From NCBI GenBank assembly GCA_023301245.1, contig JALZUV010000209.1, positions 1 to 9,460 of the forward strand: 9,460 nt of DNA, written 5' to 3'. Every line of letters starts with the position of its first letter. Position 1 is the stretch's first letter. The position numbers were made by a program, and so were the translations under genes. Positions 6,151-9,460 of the stretch are shown piece after piece. Under the pieces are notes generated by a model. It made no database searches. It was not told where the DNA came from and worked only from the letters and a program-made list of their open reading frames with translations. This DNA comes from Rickettsiales bacterium (GTDB lineage Bacteria; Pseudomonadota; Alphaproteobacteria; Rickettsiales; JALZUV01).

Positions 6151-7170
6151 TTAGCCAAACCACGGGGATGGGTCAATGGGTTTACCGTTTTTGCGTAGCT
6201 CCATGTATAAATCAGCTTTCGCATTATTGCTACCCTTCAAACGACCTACAGGTTGTCCAGTACGCATTTTTTGCCCGACAGAGCAATTGATGTTTTCTAA
6301 ACCTGCGAGCAATAAGTGATAACCATTATCGAAGCGTAAAATAACGATATTGCCGTAATCGAGGAAGGGGCCTGTATACATGACCTCGCCCGAGGCAGGC
6401 GATACTACCGTGCTGCCCGAGGCGCTGGCAAGGCGATAGCCGTGACTGGTTTGGTCAACGCCCTCTTTTTGGCCAAAGCGCTTGGTGATGCTGCCTGCTA
6501 CTGGAAGTTTTAATCTGCCGCGCTGCTTGCTGAAAGGAAGCCCCTTGCTGACCGTGGGCTCGGCTTTCTTTTTCTCTAGTTTCGTTACTAATTGTTTTAC
6601 ATCTTTTGAGGTGCGTTTGGCGATGCTGGCTTGCTTGGCTTTTTTAGCAAAACTCTCTTTATTGCGTTTTTGGTAAACGGCTTTTTGTTTCACGAGTTTT
6701 GTTTGCAATGCTTTTTGCGAGGCCCGAAGTTGCGATTGCTGCTGTTGCACATTCGCGCGTGTTTCGGCCAAATTTAATTCATCAGATTTGAGGCGCTTTA
6801 GCGTTTTGCTAAGGGCTAAGGTTTTACTTTGTAACTGTCCTGTTAATTGCGTCATCAATTGAGCGGCTTGCAACGTATGGCGCAACTCGCCTGGCATGGC
6901 AACTACGGCTTCGGGCGGGGTGCGCGATAGGCGGATGAGGCTATGTAATAAGGCATCAATCTCATCGCGATTTTCATCAATTCGGGTGCGAGCATCGGTA
7001 ATGCGTGCATCAAGTTTCGCTTGCTTACTGGCAAGTTTGGCCAAGCGGCCTTCGCCACTACGAAGCTTTTTTGCGAGGGTGATGGAATCATCTTGTAAGT
7101 TAGAAAGCTCATCAGCTTGTGGGGCAAGCGGGAAGGCTAATAATAGCAAAACAAGCAGAAATCTAAACAT
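6151..7170 (-). CDS. envC: EnvC-like murein hydrolase activator with degenerate LytM/M23 domain
   Basis: This is a periplasmic coiled-coil protein that probably switches on an amidase during septum splitting. The 339-residue precursor has a signal peptide (1-19, cleavage likely after PQA), then long charged and Gln-rich helices (about 22-205) typical of the EnvC coiled coil. A C-terminal LytM (peptidase M23) fold follows from about 222 to the end. The zinc ligands of active M23 enzymes are lost. The HxGxD site reads SHGYR (Ser242, Arg246), and the HLHFE site reads DLYME (Asp320, Tyr322). It should therefore be a non-catalytic activator, like E. coli EnvC. The ATG overlaps the gpmI stop codon as TAATG, so it is translationally coupled. 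The same gpm–envC order exists in E. coli. The coiled-coil spacing and partner amidase cannot be read here. Confidence 0.9.
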   Translation of the reverse strand: MFRFLLVLLLLAFPLAPQADELSNLQDDSITLAKKLRSGEGRLAKLASKQAKLDARITDARTRIDENRDEIDALLHSLIRLSRTPPEAVVAMPGELRHTLQAAQLMTQLTGQLQSKTLALSKTLKRLKSDELNLAETRANVQQQQSQLRASQKALQTKLVKQKAVYQKRNKESFAKKAKQASIAKRTSKDVKQLVTKLEKKKAEPTVSKGLPFSKQRGRLKLPVAGSITKRFGQKEGVDQTSHGYRLASASGSTVVSPASGEVMYTGPFLDYGNIVILRFDNGYHLLLAGLENINCSVGQKMRTGQPVGRLKGSNNAKADLYMELRKNGKPIDPSPWFG

Positions 7171-8687
7171 TAGCCGAGCAAGCTCTTCCCTGTCATTTCC
7201 GTTGGCTTATCCAACTGCATTAGCTGCAAAATAGTGGGTGCAATATCGGCTAGCACGCCATCGCTAAGGCTGGCAGTGCCAACGCCTGTGGCGACGAGTG
7301 GCACAAGGTTGGTGGTATGTGCCGTGTGCGGTTGGCCGCTCGTATGGTCGCTCATTTGTTCGGCATTGCCGTGGTCGGCAGTGATAAGCATCGCGCCGCC
7401 TGCGGCCTCGATGGCGCTATGGAGTTTGCCAAGCGCATTATCGACGGCTTCGACTGCTTTTTTCGCCGCTTCAATATTGCCACTATGGCCGACCATATCG
7501 GTGTTAGCATAATTGCAGACGATTAAATGATACTTGCCGCTTTCAATGGCTTCGACCAATTTAGCCGTGACTTCAGGCGCTGACATTTCAGGCTGTAAGT
7601 CGTAGGTGGCCACCTTGGGCGAGGGGACGAGAATTCTGTCTTCGCCTGTATATACCTCTTCCGAGCCGCCATTGAAAAAGAAAGTGACATGGGCATATTT
7701 TTCAGTCTCGGCAATGCGGAGCTGCTTTAGCTGCTGCGCTGAAATAATTTCGCCAAGGCTGTTCTTTAACGGTTCATTCGGGTAGAGCGCGACCATCCAT
7801 TGTGCGAGCTTGCTAGAATATTCGGTTAAGCCAATTACATCGCCAAAGGTGATTTCCTCGCGTTTAAATTCGTTAAAGCTGGGGTCAATAAAACTATGTA
7901 AAATTTGACGAGCGCGGTCAGCGCGGAAGTTGCCCATTAGCAAGCCGTCGCCATTTTTCATTCCGTCATAATCGCCAAGGCATACGGGCAGAATAAATTC
8001 ATCGGTTTGGCCGAGCGTGTAGGCGGCGGCAATGGCTTGCTGTGCATCAGGCGCGCGGGTAGGTGACTTGCCTTGTGTTAGCGCGCGATGCGCCTTTTCA
8101 ATTCGATCCCAGCGGTTGTCTCTATCCATCGCATAATAGCGACCCGATACGGTGGCGATTGTCACGCCATCATCTAGCGCATCGCTGAAGCGTTGGATGA
8201 AACCTTTGGCCGATTGCGGTGGCGTGTCGCGCCCATCAAGAAACGCGTGGATGGCGACTGGCACGCCTTCGCTGGCGATAATATTAGCCAGCGCGGAAAG
8301 ATGATTTTGGTGCGAATGCACTCCGCCATCTGACAGCAACCCCATAATATGCGAAGTGCCACCCGTAATTTTCAGCTTATCAATATGCTCCATTAAACGC
8401 GGATGGCTTTTTAGCTCGCCACTGCTAATGGCATCGTCAATTTTGGGGAGGTCCTGCATCACCACACGACCTGCACCGATGTTAGTATGCCCCACTTCAG
8501 AATTACCCATTTGCCCTTCAGGTAGGCCGACGGCCTGCGCCGAAGCATCAATCAGGCTGTGCGGATATTCGCTCCACAACTTATCCCAATGGGGGGTGTT
8601 AGCTTGCTTAATGGCGTTATTATCGGATGAGTCAGAATGACCCCAGCCATCAAGAATGCATAAGAGAACAGGTTTTGGAATGTTCAT
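7170..8687 (-). CDS. gpmI: 2,3-bisphosphoglycerate-independent phosphoglycerate mutase
   Basis: GpmI interconverts 3- and 2-phosphoglycerate in glycolysis/gluconeogenesis using two Mn(II) ions and a phosphoserine intermediate. The 505-residue length is normal. Visible motifs are LCILDGWG (Asp13, metal), QMGNSEVGHTNIGAGR with the phosphorylated Ser63, LSDGGVHSH (119-126), HAFLDGRDTPP (147-157), a central NFRADRARQI segment that binds substrate, and ITADHGNAEQM near residue 440 (metal). All key residues are present, so it should be active. The ATG at 8685-8687 shares a base with the kbl stop codon (TAATG). The stop overlaps the envC start in the same way. The cofactor-independent type is also what E. 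coli calls gpmM. Confidence 0.98.
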   Translation of the reverse strand: MNIPKPVLLCILDGWGHSDSSDNNAIKQANTPHWDKLWSEYPHSLIDASAQAVGLPEGQMGNSEVGHTNIGAGRVVMQDLPKIDDAISSGELKSHPRLMEHIDKLKITGGTSHIMGLLSDGGVHSHQNHLSALANIIASEGVPVAIHAFLDGRDTPPQSAKGFIQRFSDALDDGVTIATVSGRYYAMDRDNRWDRIEKAHRALTQGKSPTRAPDAQQAIAAAYTLGQTDEFILPVCLGDYDGMKNGDGLLMGNFRADRARQILHSFIDPSFNEFKREEITFGDVIGLTEYSSKLAQWMVALYPNEPLKNSLGEIISAQQLKQLRIAETEKYAHVTFFFNGGSEEVYTGEDRILVPSPKVATYDLQPEMSAPEVTAKLVEAIESGKYHLIVCNYANTDMVGHSGNIEAAKKAVEAVDNALGKLHSAIEAAGGAMLITADHGNAEQMSDHTSGQPHTAHTTNLVPLVATGVGTASLSDGVLADIAPTILQLMQLDKPTEMTGKSLLG

Positions 8688-9460
8688 TATGCCGCGGCCT
8701 TAATGACACCAAGTTCTTTGCCAACTTTTTCGAATTTCTCTAGGGCGAAATCAATTTGCGCTTCGGTTAGGCTAGCACAAATTTGAATACGTAAGCGTGC
8801 TTCACCTTCAGGTACGACAGGATAACCGAAGCCTGTAATGAAAATACCTTCTGCGAGTAACATTTTGCTCATCTTAATGGCGAAGCTAGTTTCGCCCACA
8901 ATGATAGGCACAATAGCGCTTGGGCCATCAAGCGGCTTAAAGCCTAGGTTGGTGAGGCCGTTACGCATATAGGCGACCAGCTCATGCAAGCGTGTAACGC
9001 GCTCGGGTTCCGCTTCTAAAATCTCAATCGCTTTCAGCGCACTTGCAGCCACCGTGGTTGGCAATGCGTTGGAGAATAATTGCGGGCGAGAAGTTTGGTT
9101 GAGGTAATCAATCAGCGCTTGAGAGCCAGCAACATAACCACCAGCCGCGCCACCCAAGGCTTTGCCGAGTGTGCTGGTGATAATATCAACTTCTTCTTCA
9201 AGGTCGAAATATTCAGCGACACCACGGCCATTTTTGCCCATTACGCCCACACCGTGAGAATCATCGAGAATAATCGTGCCACCATATTTATGCGAAAGCT
9301 CGACCAGTTCGGGCAGTTTTACAATATCACCTTCCATGCTGAATACGCCATCGGTCACCACTAAAATACGGCGGGCACCTTGGGCTTCTTTCAAGCAGCG
9401 TTCCAAATCTTCCATATCAGAATGTTTGAAAATCATGCGTTTGGCTTTGGTAATACGGCA
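8687..9460 (-). CDS. kbl: Glycine C-acetyltransferase (2-amino-3-ketobutyrate CoA ligase), C-terminal part
   Basis: Kbl is a PLP enzyme that cleaves 2-amino-3-oxobutyrate with CoA to glycine and acetyl-CoA, the second step of threonine breakdown. The C-terminal 257 residues are present. The frame stays open to the window edge, so roughly 140 N-terminal residues lie outside, judged against the ~398-residue E. coli protein. The ATG at 9434-9436 is internal. Visible motifs are TDGVFSMEGD, the DDSHGVG cofactor-binding aspartate region, the TSTLGKALGG segment with the Schiff-base lysine, SRPQLFSNALP, and ITGFGYPVVPEGEARLRIQ. The sequence follows E. coli Kbl closely over its length, which favours Kbl over the related 5-aminolevulinate and 8-amino-7-oxononanoate synthases. 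Its stop codon overlaps the gpmI start. The usual partner tdh is not directly downstream and may lie upstream, out of view. Confidence 0.92.
   Translation of the reverse strand, partial: CRITKAKRMIFKHSDMEDLERCLKEAQGARRILVVTDGVFSMEGDIVKLPELVELSHKYGGTIILDDSHGVGVMGKNGRGVAEYFDLEEEVDIITSTLGKALGGAAGGYVAGSQALIDYLNQTSRPQLFSNALPTTVAASALKAIEILEAEPERVTRLHELVAYMRNGLTNLGFKPLDGPSAIVPIIVGETSFAIKMSKMLLAEGIFITGFGYPVVPEGEARLRIQICASLTEAQIDFALEKFEKVGKELGVIKAAA

Noticed and set aside
7234..7526. Overlapping plus-strand frames with Ala/Ser-rich or mixed content
   Set aside because: They are antisense to the highly conserved metal-binding part of gpmI and have no supporting start signals.

Overview
This window reads as chromosomal DNA of an alphaproteobacterium with moderate GC content. 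The main support is the run envC-like (LytM) – ctpA – yibQ-like – rppH, an order I know from alphaproteobacteria. A glycine-rich GGM-tailed GroEL and a family-5 uracil-DNA glycosylase are compatible with this. The exact order or genus cannot be fixed from this sequence alone. I see no phage, transposase, plasmid, CRISPR or defence genes.

Layout: positions 1-52 hold what may be the last 16 codons of a plus-strand gene. It converges on groEL and is separated from it by a strong hairpin terminator (about 76-104). groES (1926-2240) and groEL (137-1810) form a minus-strand chaperonin operon. Its 115-bp intergenic spacer holds a GC-rich, palindrome-dense block (about 1838-1916). The 104-bp region 2241-2344 separates groES from the divergent plus-strand uracil-DNA glycosylase gene. 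It carries a heat-shock-like promoter whose spacer and -10 are framed by a perfect 8-bp inverted repeat. The glycosylase gene runs tail-to-tail into rppH, and the two coding regions overlap by 53 bp.

From 9460 down to 2997 the minus strand is one tightly packed run: kbl (5' part outside the window) – gpmI – envC-like – ctpA – yibQ-like – rppH. kbl/gpmI and gpmI/envC are joined by TAATG stop-start overlaps, ctpA/yibQ by a 2-bp gap, and yibQ/rppH by an overlap. Only envC/ctpA has a short gap (43 bp). The run joins glycine/threonine metabolism and glycolysis (kbl, gpmI) to periplasmic cell-wall remodelling (a degenerate LytM activator, a C-terminal processing protease, a divergent polysaccharide deacetylase-like protein) and to mRNA 5'-end decay (rppH). 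E. coli has gpmM–envC–yibQ in the same order with tdh–kbl nearby, so this is an old association rather than a new island.

There is no gene-free stretch over 300 bp. Most of the window is conserved housekeeping sequence. The least explained items are the palindromic block inside groESL and the inverted repeat over the groES promoter.
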